The notes beneath the pieces were generated by a model that was given only the letters and a program-made list of their open reading frames with translations, was not told the origin of the DNA and searched no databases. Positions 1 to 9,743 of a DNA stretch of 64,000 nucleotides are shown one piece after another; position 1 is the first letter of the stretch; each line of letters starts with the position of its first letter. Position numbers and translations under genes: made by a program. The stretch covers positions 1,054,001-1,118,000 of the forward strand of contig NZ_OZ034788.1 of the NCBI RefSeq assembly GCF_964028515.1. The letters run 5' to 3'. This DNA is from Wolbachia endosymbiont (group B) of Hofmannophila pseudospretella. Its GTDB lineage: Bacteria > Pseudomonadota > Alphaproteobacteria > Rickettsiales > Anaplasmataceae.

Positions 1-129
1 GAGCATACCTTAGAAGAAGTAGGAAAAATTTTTAATGTTACACGTGAAAGAATTAGGCAAATAGAGGCAAAAGCACTACGTAAGTTGAAACATCCAAGCC
101 GTGCTAAAAAACTTAGAGGTTTCTTTTAA
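1..129 (+). CDS. rpoD: RNA polymerase sigma-70 factor RpoD, C-terminal end (partial)
   Basis: Frame 1 is open from the first base to a TAA at 127-129 and encodes 42 residues. They contain LEEVGKIFNVTRERIRQIEAKAL, split here only by ordinary spacing, which is sigma region 4.2, the helix-turn-helix that reads the promoter -35 element. It is followed by the basic tail KHPSRAKKLRGFF typical of primary sigma factors. The 5' part of the gene lies outside the window. The terminal sequence matches the housekeeping sigma factor rather than a stress or heat-shock sigma, but only about 40 residues are visible, so this rests on the region 4.2 signature alone. Confidence 0.9.
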   Translation, partial: EHTLEEVGKIFNVTRERIRQIEAKALRKLKHPSRAKKLRGFF

Positions 130-149
130 GGCAGAAGGGCTGCTCAAAA

Positions 150-200
150 AATAGGTAAAATTCAGCCAAAGTTCTATAATTTTACCCTATTTTTCTTTTT
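150..200 (+). terminator. Rho-independent terminator after rpoD
   Basis: AATAGGTAAAATT at 150-162 pairs with AATTTTACCCTATT at 178-191, with one bulged base, around a 15-nt loop. It is followed directly by a T-rich run. It lies about 20 bases after the rpoD stop codon, where a factor-independent terminator is expected. Confidence 0.75.
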
Positions 201-602
201 TATAGGCTTCATAGAGCAGTATGATTAGATATTGAATGTTATGGCAAATAAAAATAATAACTCTAATTCAAAGTGTAAAAATTTTTGTGTTCTGGGTGAT
301 AGTTTATCTGATAATGGTGTAATTATTGAAATTCTAATAACTTATCCTTTGTAAGAAACGTGAAACTTAATGCCCCTTTTTATTAAGGAGGATTTTTAGC
401 AATGGCCTTACTGTTATTGAATATGTAGCAAAGTATTTAGGTTTAGAAGAATTTAAGTCATCATGGAGATGCTCATTTTTTGATCGATACTATGAACAGC
501 AAAATCATAACTATGCGATTTTATATGCAACAGCATCTGAAATTCTTAACCCTATTTTTTCTTATTTCCTCAATAAATTTCGTTTAGTTATACCAAAATC
601 CA

Positions 603-1016
603 TTACTGACCGAACAAATAAGAAACATTACAAACTCGTTTAATAGTAGTACTGGAAATATTGACAATAAAATTACACAAAACATCTTCAAGTAAACCTA
701 TGGTATCGTAGATACTATTGCGTAAAGTATTGTATTTGATATATTGCCACAACCTTTCAACAGGATTCAGTTCCGGTGAATAAGGAGGCAAGTATATGAT
801 GGTAATGTTTTCCTGAATTTTCAAACTTTTTGATCTATGCCAACTTGCACAATCCATTACAAGAAAGGCTTCTTTCGTGCCTAAATCTTTCGACATCTGC
901 TCCAGAAATATATTCATACAATCAGTGTTTACATATGGAGCAAGTAGGCTAATTTTCTTACCACTTCTTGGATTTACCGCACTGTAGATATAGAAATTTT
1001 GTCTACCAATTTTCAT
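603..1016 (-). CDS. IS630-like transposase ORF B, DDE domain (copy 1)
   Basis: A 137-aa C-terminal catalytic half. It contains VMDCASWH (second Asp) and YSPELNPVERLWQ (the Glu with the N-P-V-E motif typical of IS630). The frame is open upstream of its ATG back to the slippage run near the end of ORF A and includes FDESRFG with the first catalytic Asp. The functional product is therefore probably an A-B fusion made by a frameshift. Confidence 0.9.
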   Translation of the reverse strand: MKIGRQNFYIYSAVNPRSGKKISLLAPYVNTDCMNIFLEQMSKDLGTKEAFLVMDCASWHRSKSLKIQENITIIYLPPYSPELNPVERLWQYIKYNTLRNSIYDTIGLLEDVLCNFIVNISSTTIKRVCNVSYLFGQ

Positions 1017-1089
1017 TTTAACCTGTGTTCTGACCCCTTTTTTAAACCATCCGTGTCCGATTTTTGAATGAGTTCCAAATCGTGATTCA

Positions 1090-1608
1090 TCAAAAAAATA
1101 CCTCCTTTTCAGGGTGGGAATTGACTATTTTATTGAAGTATTTTTTAAACTCTTCTTGCTTGTTTTTATCTTGTTTATGGTGAATTGGCCTCGGTGTTAT
1201 GTAAGAAAACTTCATCCTTTGTATCTCACGGTGCACTGTTGATTTGCTAATGTTTAGGCCAAATTCCTCTGAGATTTTTATTTGCACTTCCTTAATAGTA
1301 ATATTTGGATTTCTTTCTACCCATATTTCAATTTGCTCACGTTGATTTTTGTTTAATTTGCTTTTTCTTCGCCGCTGAGACGGGGAAAATAATCTTTCTA
1401 CTCTACCAAATTTTAGATGCTTTATCCATTCAGTCAAAGCAGTCCTTGAAATTTTACATATTCTTGCCACAGCGCTTATACTACTTTCTTTTCCTGCTAT
1501 CACCGCTTGTAACTTTTTTGAAACATATGCGTTATTTCTGACCTTTTTTAACATTTCTTTCGCCAAATTTACAACTTTTTCGTCTAATAGTTTTGACCTT
1601 AATGCCAT
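1090..1608 (-). CDS. IS630-like transposase ORF A (copy 1)
   Basis: A 172-aa N-terminal half of an IS630-family transposase. It has a helix-turn-helix region around ISAVARICKISRTALTEWIK and a second DNA-binding region around NISKSTVHREIQRM. It ends KEVFF at a stop directly after seven T residues. The first catalytic Asp (DES) is encoded in the next frame, so ORF A alone is not a complete transposase. The protein is identical in all four copies. Confidence 0.9.
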   Translation of the reverse strand: MALRSKLLDEKVVNLAKEMLKKVRNNAYVSKKLQAVIAGKESSISAVARICKISRTALTEWIKHLKFGRVERLFSPSQRRRKSKLNKNQREQIEIWVERNPNITIKEVQIKISEEFGLNISKSTVHREIQRMKFSYITPRPIHHKQDKNKQEEFKKYFNKIVNSHPEKEVFF

Positions 1609-1752
1609 TTATACCTCTCTATTTTATCTACTTTAGTATCACTTCTTTCCCATTATTGTCTATCTGTTCTTTATATAGTGGGAATTGGTATTAGAGGTTG
1701 TCCGGAAACAAGTAAAAGGCTATAATATCTGAAATTTTAGTACGGGGTAAAG

Positions 1753-2133
1753 ATGAGAAAAAAGTATCCAACAGATCTAAGCGAAAGGGAATGGGCAAGA
1801 ATAGAAAAACACTTCAGAGTATCATACAAGAAAGGAGGAAGGCTGCCAAAGTATAGCAAAAAAGAAATATTAGAAGCAATTTTCTATGTATTGCGTACAG
1901 GGTGTCAATGGCGGTATTTACCAAATGATTTTCCGCTATGGAAGACTGTGTATGAGCAGTTCAGGCAATGGAAGAAGCAGGGAATTTTTGAGAAAATGAA
2001 TTATGAAATTACAAAATATAGTAGAAGAAAAATAGGAAGGAATGAGCAGCCGAGTGCCTGTATAGTAGATAGTCAATCTGTAAAGACTACAGAAAAGGGG
2101 GGATCAAAGGCTATGATGGAAGTAAAAAAGTAA
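1753..2133 (+). CDS. ISWpi1-like transposase, first frame
   Basis: A 126-aa N-terminal part of an IS5-family transposase: RKKYPTDLSEREWARIEKHF, then GCQWRYLPNDFP, then CIVDSQSVKTTEKGGSK with the first catalytic Asp of the DDE triad. The frame ends soon after GGSK. A -1 shift near the A4G6 run at about 2094-2103 would continue into the second frame as GYDGSKKVKGRKRHIITDT. This fits programmed frameshifting in this IS group. Confidence 0.88.
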   Translation: MRKKYPTDLSEREWARIEKHFRVSYKKGGRLPKYSKKEILEAIFYVLRTGCQWRYLPNDFPLWKTVYEQFRQWKKQGIFEKMNYEITKYSRRKIGRNEQPSACIVDSQSVKTTEKGGSKAMMEVKK

Positions 2134-2243
2134 AGGGTAGAAAAAGGCATATAATTACAGACACTCAGGGTTTTATACTAGGTTGTTACGTAGGCGCTGC
2201 TAACGAAAATGATAGAGATGGTATTAAAATAGCATTAAACAAT

Positions 2244-2585
2244 ATGAGAACAAAATATACTAAAGTTAAAAAAATGTGGGCTGACATGGGATACCAAGGA
2301 AGAAATTTAAAGAATCACATAAAGGAAGAATATGACATAGATATTGAAATTGTTAAAAGGCCTCCATGTAGATTTTGGGTGCACAAAGATACGCCACCTG
2401 AGCTACTACCAACAAGAGAACAAGGGTTTAAAGTACAGCCAAGAAGATGGGTTGTAGAAAGGACTTTTGCTTGGGTTAATAGGAATAGAAGGCTATCGAA
2501 GGAGTATGATTTACTCACAACATCCACTGAGAATTTCATATACCTAGCTATGAGTAGGGTTATGTTAAAGAGGGAATATGCTTGA
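2244..2585 (+). CDS. ISWpi1-like transposase, second frame (catalytic C-terminus)
   Basis: A 113-aa frame with WADMGYQG (second catalytic Asp) and VVERTFAWVNRNRRLSKEYD (catalytic Glu in the usual IS5 context). The frame is open upstream of this ATG to about 2115, in continuity with the first frame after a -1 shift. The start shown is only the first ATG; translation probably arrives by frameshift. Confidence 0.88.
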   Translation: MRTKYTKVKKMWADMGYQGRNLKNHIKEEYDIDIEIVKRPPCRFWVHKDTPPELLPTREQGFKVQPRRWVVERTFAWVNRNRRLSKEYDLLTTSTENFIYLAMSRVMLKREYA

Positions 2586-3295
2586 ATTTACTAGTTTCCG
2601 GACAACCTCTTAATCAGCTAAACGCAGTAATTAAACATCATCCAGACGTAGGTAAAGGAGATTTTATTTTTCATTATAATCGAGGAAATAATATTATGGG
2701 TGCCACTGCTTATAACAATGTTAAAGCAGAAAAAGTATTGAAATAAAGCGGTTAGTGAAATATGTAATGCATTTGGTTCTAAATGAATATGGTGTAAAGC
2801 ATGTGATTGTTGCAAATGTGACTGAGGGTGGTTTGATACTAGCTTTAATAAAGACGAAAAGCAAGAGAGCTGGCTGCAAAGCTTACACAGAGTTTTAATA
2901 CAAAATTAGCTAATGATTTAGATTATATGAAGAAAGGTGCAGATCTTGAAATAAAAGCATTCGATCTTAACTCTAAAGTGAAAAGTATGCTTGGTAAATA
3001 TAAGAGCAAAGGGTTAAATGATCGAGATGCATACCTATCAAACATCGTAGACCAGTTTAGGGTAGGGTGATTTGGAAAAAGTATAAAGATACTCTTGTTG
3101 ATATTTAAAGGAAGGCTTGATACTTACTATAATTCTGGATGCAGCACAGAAATACTAAAGGATTATTTCTTTTTTGATTATTTTTATCCAACTGCAGAAC
3201 CTTGTTGTGAAGTTGGTAATGAAATGTATGAGTTGATAAAAATTAGATTTCTTTTAAACATCTTTACGGTTTGTAGTAACTATCTGCGTAGCTGA

Positions 3296-3778
3296 ATGGT
3301 AAAGGGAGGGGGGTAAACAAAATAATCTAAAATATAGAGAAAATACAACGGTGCTTGATACATAGCTATTGCGATTTTATCCTCTTTTTGTCATTTTAGT
3401 GCTAGAATGACATTCTGCTAGTGAAGTTTATTCTTTGATATATTAACTATAAATATAGAGAAGTCTTACTAAATAAAAAGGTAAAAGGAACTTCTGAGTA
3501 GTGAAATTTTGACTCTATATTACTGTAAGTGGTGCTGTAATAATGTTCTAACAAGCGCAACTTGGCTGAGTATAGAAAAAATTTAAAAAATCGCTATAAT
3601 TTTACGTAATCTACCAATAAACACCTAAGTTTTTACTGGATTTTGTGATTGATCCTACAGTCAAAAACAAATTTTGAGTCATAAATAGTTTTAGTGCCAT
3701 AATAAAATAGGGAGGTTTGTCAAGTAAAGTTCTTTATTTCATCAGATGCGCTGCCAAATTGTTATGCAAGCAAGTTTT
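3296..3778. other. Intergenic stretch without a supportable gene
   Basis: No frame here looks coding. It lies between the GDSL pseudogene and a minus-strand TPR-like gene. Near its end (about 3708-3727) is GGGAGGTTTGTCAAGT, a motif that recurs near 41120 (complement) and 56205. I see no RNA gene or clear promoter. Confidence 0.5.
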
Positions 3779-4330
3779 TTAGTTTTCGTATATCCGAAGT
3801 AATTCTTGTGCATTGGCCTTGATTAGGGTCGGACATTCTCTATCATTTAATAATGAATGCAATATTTCAATTGCACCTTTAATGTCGTTACTGTGTATCT
3901 TTACTATAGCGATAGCTTCTTGGCTTGAATAAGGGTACACTGCATTTGATTCTAAATTACTAATTTTATCTTTATTTGTTTTTTCACCGCTGGAGTGAAG
4001 TAAGCTCATTAATTCTAAGTATTGTGCTAACTCACGCAAAACATCAGGAGCATCTTTATCGTCTGCCAAATCATTATAAATAATAGATGCTGTGTCTGTT
4101 GGCATTGAATCTGAGATATGATTGAATGCACGTTCAAAATTTGCTAAATACTCCCAATTTGAATCTATTTCTTCTAGCAGCGACTTATTATCTTTTTTTA
4201 AGAATAATACTTCGTAAAACTTGTCACCTGCAGTTATAGATTGTTTTGTGTTATCAATGTTGCGCAATAAGTATAATGTGATGCCAACTAACATTGGCAC
4301 GAGTGCAAGCAGAAAGATGTATTTTTTCAT
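3779..4330 (-). CDS. Membrane-anchored TPR-like protein (YfgM-like)
   Basis: The chosen start at 4330 gives MKKYIFLLALVPMLVGITLYLL, one N-terminal membrane segment, then a soluble alpha-helical domain of about 160 residues. An upstream ATG in the same frame (4396) would put polar residues ahead of the membrane helix and is less likely. The soluble part contains helical pairs such as SSQEAIAIVKIHSNDIKGAIEILHSLLND, like degenerate tetratricopeptide repeats. Short single-pass TPR proteins of this layout resemble YfgM, which assists the Sec translocon. That link is by architecture only. It is divergent from the 16S rRNA gene, with about 130 bp to the upstream arm of the rRNA processing stem. Confidence 0.6.
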   Translation of the reverse strand: MKKYIFLLALVPMLVGITLYLLRNIDNTKQSITAGDKFYEVLFLKKDNKSLLEEIDSNWEYLANFERAFNHISDSMPTDTASIIYNDLADDKDAPDVLRELAQYLELMSLLHSSGEKTNKDKISNLESNAVYPYSSQEAIAIVKIHSNDIKGAIEILHSLLNDRECPTLIKANAQELLRIYEN

Positions 4331-4459
4331 GGTAATATTCCAAATAGTTATATATTTATACATTAATGCTTTTGATTTGCAAAAACATATTGACATAGTG
4401 ATTATATCACATAATAATACTCTTAAAGTTGTTTGAATAGTTGGAGATTAAAATATTTC

Positions 4460-4487
4460 TAAAGTAGAAATAAAGACAGCAGTATTA
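4460..4487 (+). repeat. Upstream arm of the 16S rRNA processing stem
   Basis: The arm contains AAAGACAGCAGTAT and pairs with 6098-6127, downstream of the 16S gene, over about 27 positions with a few mismatches. Such stems flank rRNA genes and are cut by RNase III to release the precursor. Between this arm and the mature 5' end lie two small hairpins: TCGGAT/ATCCGA (4505-4518) and TCAACCT/AGGTTGA (4526-4544). Confidence 0.8.
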
Positions 4488-4548
4488 AGCTAAATTATTT
4501 TTTGTCGGATTTATCCGATGTACCCTCAACCTTTTATAGGTTGAAGTC

Positions 4549-6053
<1,505 letters not shown>

Positions 6054-6097
6054 GGCTTTGTACGTAATTCACCATTTCAAATAATAGTGTTATTATG

Positions 6098-6127
6098 TAC
6101 TATACTGCTGTCTTTACTTCTACTTTA
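6098..6127 (+). repeat. Downstream arm of the 16S rRNA processing stem
   Basis: The arm contains ATACTGCTGTCTTTACTTC, complementary to 4460-4487. It lies about 45 nt after the mature 3' end of 16S rRNA and 28 nt before the sdhC start, so the stem closes the pre-16S transcript just before the first sdhC codons. Confidence 0.8.
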
Positions 6128-6155
6128 TTTTTTAATTTCTCAATAACGAAATTTT

Positions 6156-6533
6156 ATGAGTAATAGGCCTCTTTCCCCATATTTACAAATATATAAAGTA
6201 CAAGTTACTAGTTTTTTTTCTATTATGCATAGATTGACTGGTATCTTGCTATTTCTTTTATTAATCATACTTTCTTGGTATTTTATATTATATGTTTACT
6301 CCCCTAAGTTAATTATAGTAAGGTGTTTAAATGCATTATTGTTCACTCCTGTTGCTAAATTAGCTTATATCTTATGCTTTGTAAGCTTTATGTATCATTT
6401 TCTTAATGGTATTCGTCATTTATTGTGGGATGCTGGGCTTAATTTAGAAATTGCTAGTGTTTTAAAAAGTGCTATGTTACTAACAATAATGCTATTTCTT
6501 TCTACTATGGCTTTTTTATTTATATTTATATGA
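6156..6533 (+). CDS. sdhC: Succinate dehydrogenase cytochrome b556 subunit
   Basis: A 125-aa membrane anchor of complex II. The family signature is clear: RPLSPYLQIYKVQ, then SIMHRLTG (residues about 24-31), and the heme-ligand region around MYHFLNGIRHLLWD (about 77-90). Three hydrophobic segments are visible, as expected. It overlaps sdhD by ATGA, so the two are translationally coupled. It follows the 16S gene closely with no obvious terminator between, so read-through from the rRNA promoter is possible. The sdhA and sdhB genes are not in the window. Confidence 0.93.
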   Translation: MSNRPLSPYLQIYKVQVTSFFSIMHRLTGILLFLLLIILSWYFILYVYSPKLIIVRCLNALLFTPVAKLAYILCFVSFMYHFLNGIRHLLWDAGLNLEIASVLKSAMLLTIMLFLSTMAFLFIFI

Positions 6534-6895
6534 GTCAATCTGTAAATTCAGTACATCATTGGTGGGTCCAGCGTATTTCTGCGGTGATTTTGTTATTTTT
6601 ATTTCCTTGGTTTATTTACTCATTTTCTTGCACATTTTATGTTGATAGCCCTTTATCTTTTAATGAAAAATTATTTCAGGCTATTAATCATCCACTAGAG
6701 CTTTTGTTTTTTGTTATACTGGTGTTTTGCATTTTTTGGCATGCAGTTCTTGGAATGCAGGTAGTGTGTGAAGATTATATAGACAGCGTACCTCTAAGGA
6801 TTTTTACAATTACATGCATAAAATACTTATCAAGCATTACTTATATAGTCCTTGCTTTTACGACTTTTTTCTTTTATAGGCATATTTTCTTGTAA
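6530..6895 (+). CDS. sdhD: Succinate dehydrogenase hydrophobic membrane anchor subunit
   Basis: A 121-aa protein with three membrane segments. The N-terminal VHHWWVQRISAVILLFLFPW is the usual SdhD opening, with the conserved Trp and Arg near the quinone site. The middle IFWHAVLGMQVVCEDYI carries the conserved His and the Gly-x-x-x-x-x-x-Asp-Tyr pattern of the second anchor subunit. With SdhC it binds heme b and ubiquinone in the cytoplasmic membrane. The start codon overlaps the sdhC stop. Confidence 0.9.
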   Translation: MSQSVNSVHHWWVQRISAVILLFLFPWFIYSFSCTFYVDSPLSFNEKLFQAINHPLELLFFVILVFCIFWHAVLGMQVVCEDYIDSVPLRIFTITCIKYLSSITYIVLAFTTFFFYRHIFL

Positions 6896-6971
6896 AATTG
6901 TTAGTTCTGTGTTAATATATTATTAGTTTACTAATTTTATTATTGAGCTATAGTGATTTTGGTTTGACAAC

Positions 6972-8216
6972 ATGTTTGGGGTGTTAAAAAAAGGAGTAGC
7001 AGATTTTACGCTTAAAGCAAAAGGTTTATTTGCTTCATCTGAATCTCAAATTTATGTCAAGGATCTTAGAAAGGTAATGACATATACAGATGGAAGAAAA
7101 TGCAAATATCCAAAGAATTACGATCAGATTGTAAAATCTGGGAAAGTTGTAGAAAGTAAGAATAGTAATGATGAGACTATATATAAACTTTTGTATGGCA
7201 AGAAAATTTTTGAATTAGCTCTTGTCGAGAAAACGGATGATAGGTCCTATTTTACCATTGACTTTTTAGTTAATCGTAATCGGGAAAAAAACAAGGATGT
7301 TAAGCATTATGATGGCTACTATAAACCATTTGAGTTTTCAAAAATCGATCTTGAAAAACATATTCCAATTTTTGAAGCTAAAAAAACTAATGATCCTAAA
7401 TATCCGTTTGAATTAACTCACTCTTCTGTGCTAATGAAAAAGGTAAAAAATGGAGAGGGTAAAGTTCAGGGAGTTGTTGATGAAAAGGGAAGAAATGAAG
7501 AATTACTATACACTAGTAATTATAAAAAATTAAGCACTAATTTTTCAGAAATTAGAGATCAAAATGGTAGTCTAGAGCTAGATAAAAGTCTGATATCTGT
7601 TCCTATTGTTTTTGCTGCGGGTTTAGCTAAGATTTGTGCTAGAATGCTGACTTTCATTCCTATGAAATTAGGAGAGAATTTGATAGCTAGAAAAAATCAA
7701 GTTGCAAAATCTTTTGGTTATCTTTTTTTCACTCCTGCAGTGGTAGTAAAAAATTTAGTAAATGTGGGAGCTACAATACTTAAGGTTCCAATTTTATTAT
7801 TTGTAGCAAATGAGAAAAAGTATGGTGATGCTTATCTTACTATGTGGAAACACCAATTGAAAGAATGTTGGAAAGAAGTAAAAAGCGACTTTAATGTTGT
7901 TACAAATGGGGAAAGGCCAAAGCCGAAGCAGAAGGATCATAAGCCACTTAGCATAGTGGGTACATGGAAAGAGCTTAACGCTAGAAAATCAGATATTGAA
8001 AAAAACTTAGAGAAGGGGTTGAGCAAAAATAGTGAAAGTATAGATAAATCTAGAGAACTAGGTGTTGGAGAGAGCTTAAAGGAAAAGTTGCAAAACAAAA
8101 CTGATGAAAAAATAGCTGCAGCCGTTAATCAAAAAAGCAACACTCCTCATATTGATGGAGAGATAAAAAGAAGACAAGATTCGTCACGAAATGTAGGGGC
8201 TCCATCACGCTCGTAG
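6972..8216 (+). CDS. Unknown Wolbachia-type protein with two hydrophobic segments
   Basis: I do not recognise a family. The 414-aa product has a soluble, charged N-terminal half (residues 1-200, rich in Lys, Tyr and Asp). Two hydrophobic stretches follow, at about 207-232 (SVPIVFAAGLAKICARMLTF) and about 248-280 (FGYLFFTPAVVVKNLVNVGA onward). A C-terminal tail of about 130 residues is very polar and helical, ending PSRS. There is no signal peptide. A large soluble head, a central hydrophobic hairpin and a polar tail could suit a membrane-inserted secreted effector, but this is inference. It starts 77 bp after sdhD and is followed by about 110 bp of AT-rich spacer. Confidence 0.75.
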   Translation: MFGVLKKGVADFTLKAKGLFASSESQIYVKDLRKVMTYTDGRKCKYPKNYDQIVKSGKVVESKNSNDETIYKLLYGKKIFELALVEKTDDRSYFTIDFLVNRNREKNKDVKHYDGYYKPFEFSKIDLEKHIPIFEAKKTNDPKYPFELTHSSVLMKKVKNGEGKVQGVVDEKGRNEELLYTSNYKKLSTNFSEIRDQNGSLELDKSLISVPIVFAAGLAKICARMLTFIPMKLGENLIARKNQVAKSFGYLFFTPAVVVKNLVNVGATILKVPILLFVANEKKYGDAYLTMWKHQLKECWKEVKSDFNVVTNGERPKPKQKDHKPLSIVGTWKELNARKSDIEKNLEKGLSKNSESIDKSRELGVGESLKEKLQNKTDEKIAAAVNQKSNTPHIDGEIKRRQDSSRNVGAPSRS

Positions 8217-8325
8217 TCAACCATCACTTTAAATTACTTTTTACTTTAATCATCTCACAATAAAAACTTGCATGCATTTTGCCGTTAGTATAAGATATTA
8301 ATCAAATAATTAATATCTTAATTAA

Positions 8326-9627
8326 ATGCGCCCTGTAATACTGTGTGGTGGTAGTGGCAGCAGACTTTGGCCTCTATCTAAGCCAAAGCAATTTCAGAAA
8401 ATATTTAGTCAGAATACTATGTTTCACAACACTTTGTTGAGGCTAAAAGGCGATTATATGCCACCCATCATTACCACAAATATACAATATGAGTCATTAT
8501 TGATGCAGGAATTACATGCATTACAGGAATGTAAAGTAGTTTTTGAACCAGTTAAAATTGGGACAGCGGCAGCAATACTAATTGCTGTGCTTCTCTGCGA
8601 TAGGAATGAGACAATCTTAGTTCTGCCTTCAGACCATTTTATAGGTGATTTGAATAGTTTTTATGTTTCTATTGAGAAAGCGTCTAAGCTAGCCTCTGAA
8701 ACTGACTCTATAGTCACTTTTGGGATAAAGCCTCATGAATTCAATTCTGAATACGGCTATATAAATGCAGTATATGGTCAGAAAGAAAAATGTCATATAG
8801 TAAAAGATTTTACAGAAAAACCCGAGCGTAAGGTAAGTAACGATCATTATTGGAACTCTGGAATATTTGTGTTTAGAGCAAAACGCTATATAGATGAGAT
8901 AAAAAAAATTGCTCCGACTCTCTATAATTTATGTTGTGAAAGTATGAAGCATTTTGTACCACGAGAGAGATTTCTGTATTTAAAACAGCAAAATTGTGCA
9001 GGAATGGGTGATACATCTATTGATCACCTAGTGATAGAAAAAGCAGAAAATATTGTAATGATAGAAGCCAATTTCGATTGGATGGATGTTGGCACTTGGG
9101 GTTCAGTTTTAGAGTTAAGTAAGAGATTTAATAAGAATTTTGAGTCGTTTCAAGCTGTAATCAAAGGAAGAGAGCCAGTTTTGATGACAGAAAATGATGC
9201 AAAAAATTTACTAGGTAGAGTTTATAAACGGCCAAGTAAGAGCCTAATGTTGTTCATTAATAAAGTTAAGGAAGTAAAGCCAATAAGGAAAGAGATTAAG
9301 CCATGGGGATTTTATAGTGTAGTTTTAATGGGCAAGGATTTTCTTATAAAATATCTTTTTATAAATCCACTAAGCTGCACTTCTAAGCAATTTCACCACT
9401 ATAGAGATGAGTACCATATAATACTATCAGGAGTTGGATATGTTAGTTTAGATGACAAAACATATGCTATAACGAAAAATCATGTAATAGAGATTCCAAG
9501 GAAGGTGTTTCATAAAATTGAGAATAAAAGTACAAGATTTCCTCTTGAGATAGTTGAGTTTCAGGTAGGAAAGTTTTTATCTGATAATGATATAGTAAGA
9601 TTGGACGATATATATGGAAGGTCTTAA
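8326..9627 (+). CDS. manC: Mannose-1-phosphate guanylyltransferase / mannose-6-phosphate isomerase-like
   Basis: A 433-aa two-domain sugar-nucleotide enzyme. The N-terminal nucleotidyltransferase shows LCGGSGSRLWPLSKPKQF (residues 6-23), the GTP-binding signature, then VLPSDHFI, KDFTEKP and YWNSGIFVF. The C-terminal cupin (from about residue 325, KPWGFYSVVL) shows QFHHYRDEYHIILSGVGYV, the type II phosphomannose isomerase domain. The predicted reaction is mannose-1-phosphate plus GTP to GDP-mannose. The protein is somewhat shorter than the usual 460-480 residues, with a reduced segment between the domains. Wolbachia lacks LPS genes, so the use of GDP-mannose here is unclear. Confidence 0.88.
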   Translation: MRPVILCGGSGSRLWPLSKPKQFQKIFSQNTMFHNTLLRLKGDYMPPIITTNIQYESLLMQELHALQECKVVFEPVKIGTAAAILIAVLLCDRNETILVLPSDHFIGDLNSFYVSIEKASKLASETDSIVTFGIKPHEFNSEYGYINAVYGQKEKCHIVKDFTEKPERKVSNDHYWNSGIFVFRAKRYIDEIKKIAPTLYNLCCESMKHFVPRERFLYLKQQNCAGMGDTSIDHLVIEKAENIVMIEANFDWMDVGTWGSVLELSKRFNKNFESFQAVIKGREPVLMTENDAKNLLGRVYKRPSKSLMLFINKVKEVKPIRKEIKPWGFYSVVLMGKDFLIKYLFINPLSCTSKQFHHYRDEYHIILSGVGYVSLDDKTYAITKNHVIEIPRKVFHKIENKSTRFPLEIVEFQVGKFLSDNDIVRLDDIYGRS

Positions 9628-9743
9628 TATAGAATATTGAATATATTCTATAAGCTTGCTAAATTTAGACAACCTAATTTGAGGTAAAGGAAAAATTACA
9701 GTTATATGAAGCATAAAAAGTATGATATTTAAATCTTAGTATA

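Larger units (their letters stand above)
591..1690 (-). mobile_element. IS630-like insertion sequence, copy 1
   Basis: This 1.1-kb element carries the same two transposase proteins as the three other copies in the window. On its coding strand it starts CCAATTCCCACTA near 1688 and ends TGGATTTTGG near 593. The ends form an imperfect inverted repeat (CCAATTCC against CCAAAATCC). It lies inside the GDSL esterase pseudogene. The left flank reads AGTTA directly followed by CC, and the right end reads GGTA followed by TTA, so this copy appears to lack one terminal TA dinucleotide that the others keep. Assuming a TTA duplication restores the esterase frame (CGT TTA GTT AAT CAG). ISWpi1 sits immediately to its right. 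Confidence 0.9.
1694..2609 (+). mobile_element. ISWpi1-like insertion sequence (IS5 family, IS1031 group)
   Basis: The element is 916 bp, with terminal inverted repeats GAGGTTGTCCGGAAAC at the left and its complement GTTTCCGGACAACCTC at the right. It is flanked by a 3-bp direct repeat TTA (1691-1693 and 2610-2612). Two overlapping transposase frames fill it. From memory, length, family and TNA-type duplication fit ISWpi1 of Wolbachia; a search would confirm this. It inserted exactly at the edge of IS630-like copy 1, apparently into that element's own TTA target duplication. Confidence 0.9.
241..3295 (+). pseudogene. Decayed GDSL (SGNH) esterase/lipase, interrupted by two insertion sequences
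   Basis: An ATG at 241 opens a frame reading FCVLGDSLSDNG, the block I nucleophile motif of GDSL esterases, but it stops at 352-354. A second frame from about 405 reads NGLTVIEYVAKYLGL, a block typical of the same family, and continues to position 592, where an IS630-like element begins. After the IS630-like element and ISWpi1, the frame resumes at 2613 with NQLNAVIKHH and stops at 2743-2745. Further fragments in shifted frames follow to 3070. The last piece (3095-3295) reads FFFDYFYPTAEP, resembling the block V D-x-x-H-P-T motif with the catalytic His replaced by Tyr. Frameshifts, stops, two insertions and the lost His make a working enzyme unlikely. Confidence 0.75.

Noticed and set aside
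1305..1541. 78-codon frame opposite transposase ORF A, repeated in each IS copy
   Set aside because: It repeats only because the element repeats; it is a shadow of ORF A on the other strand.
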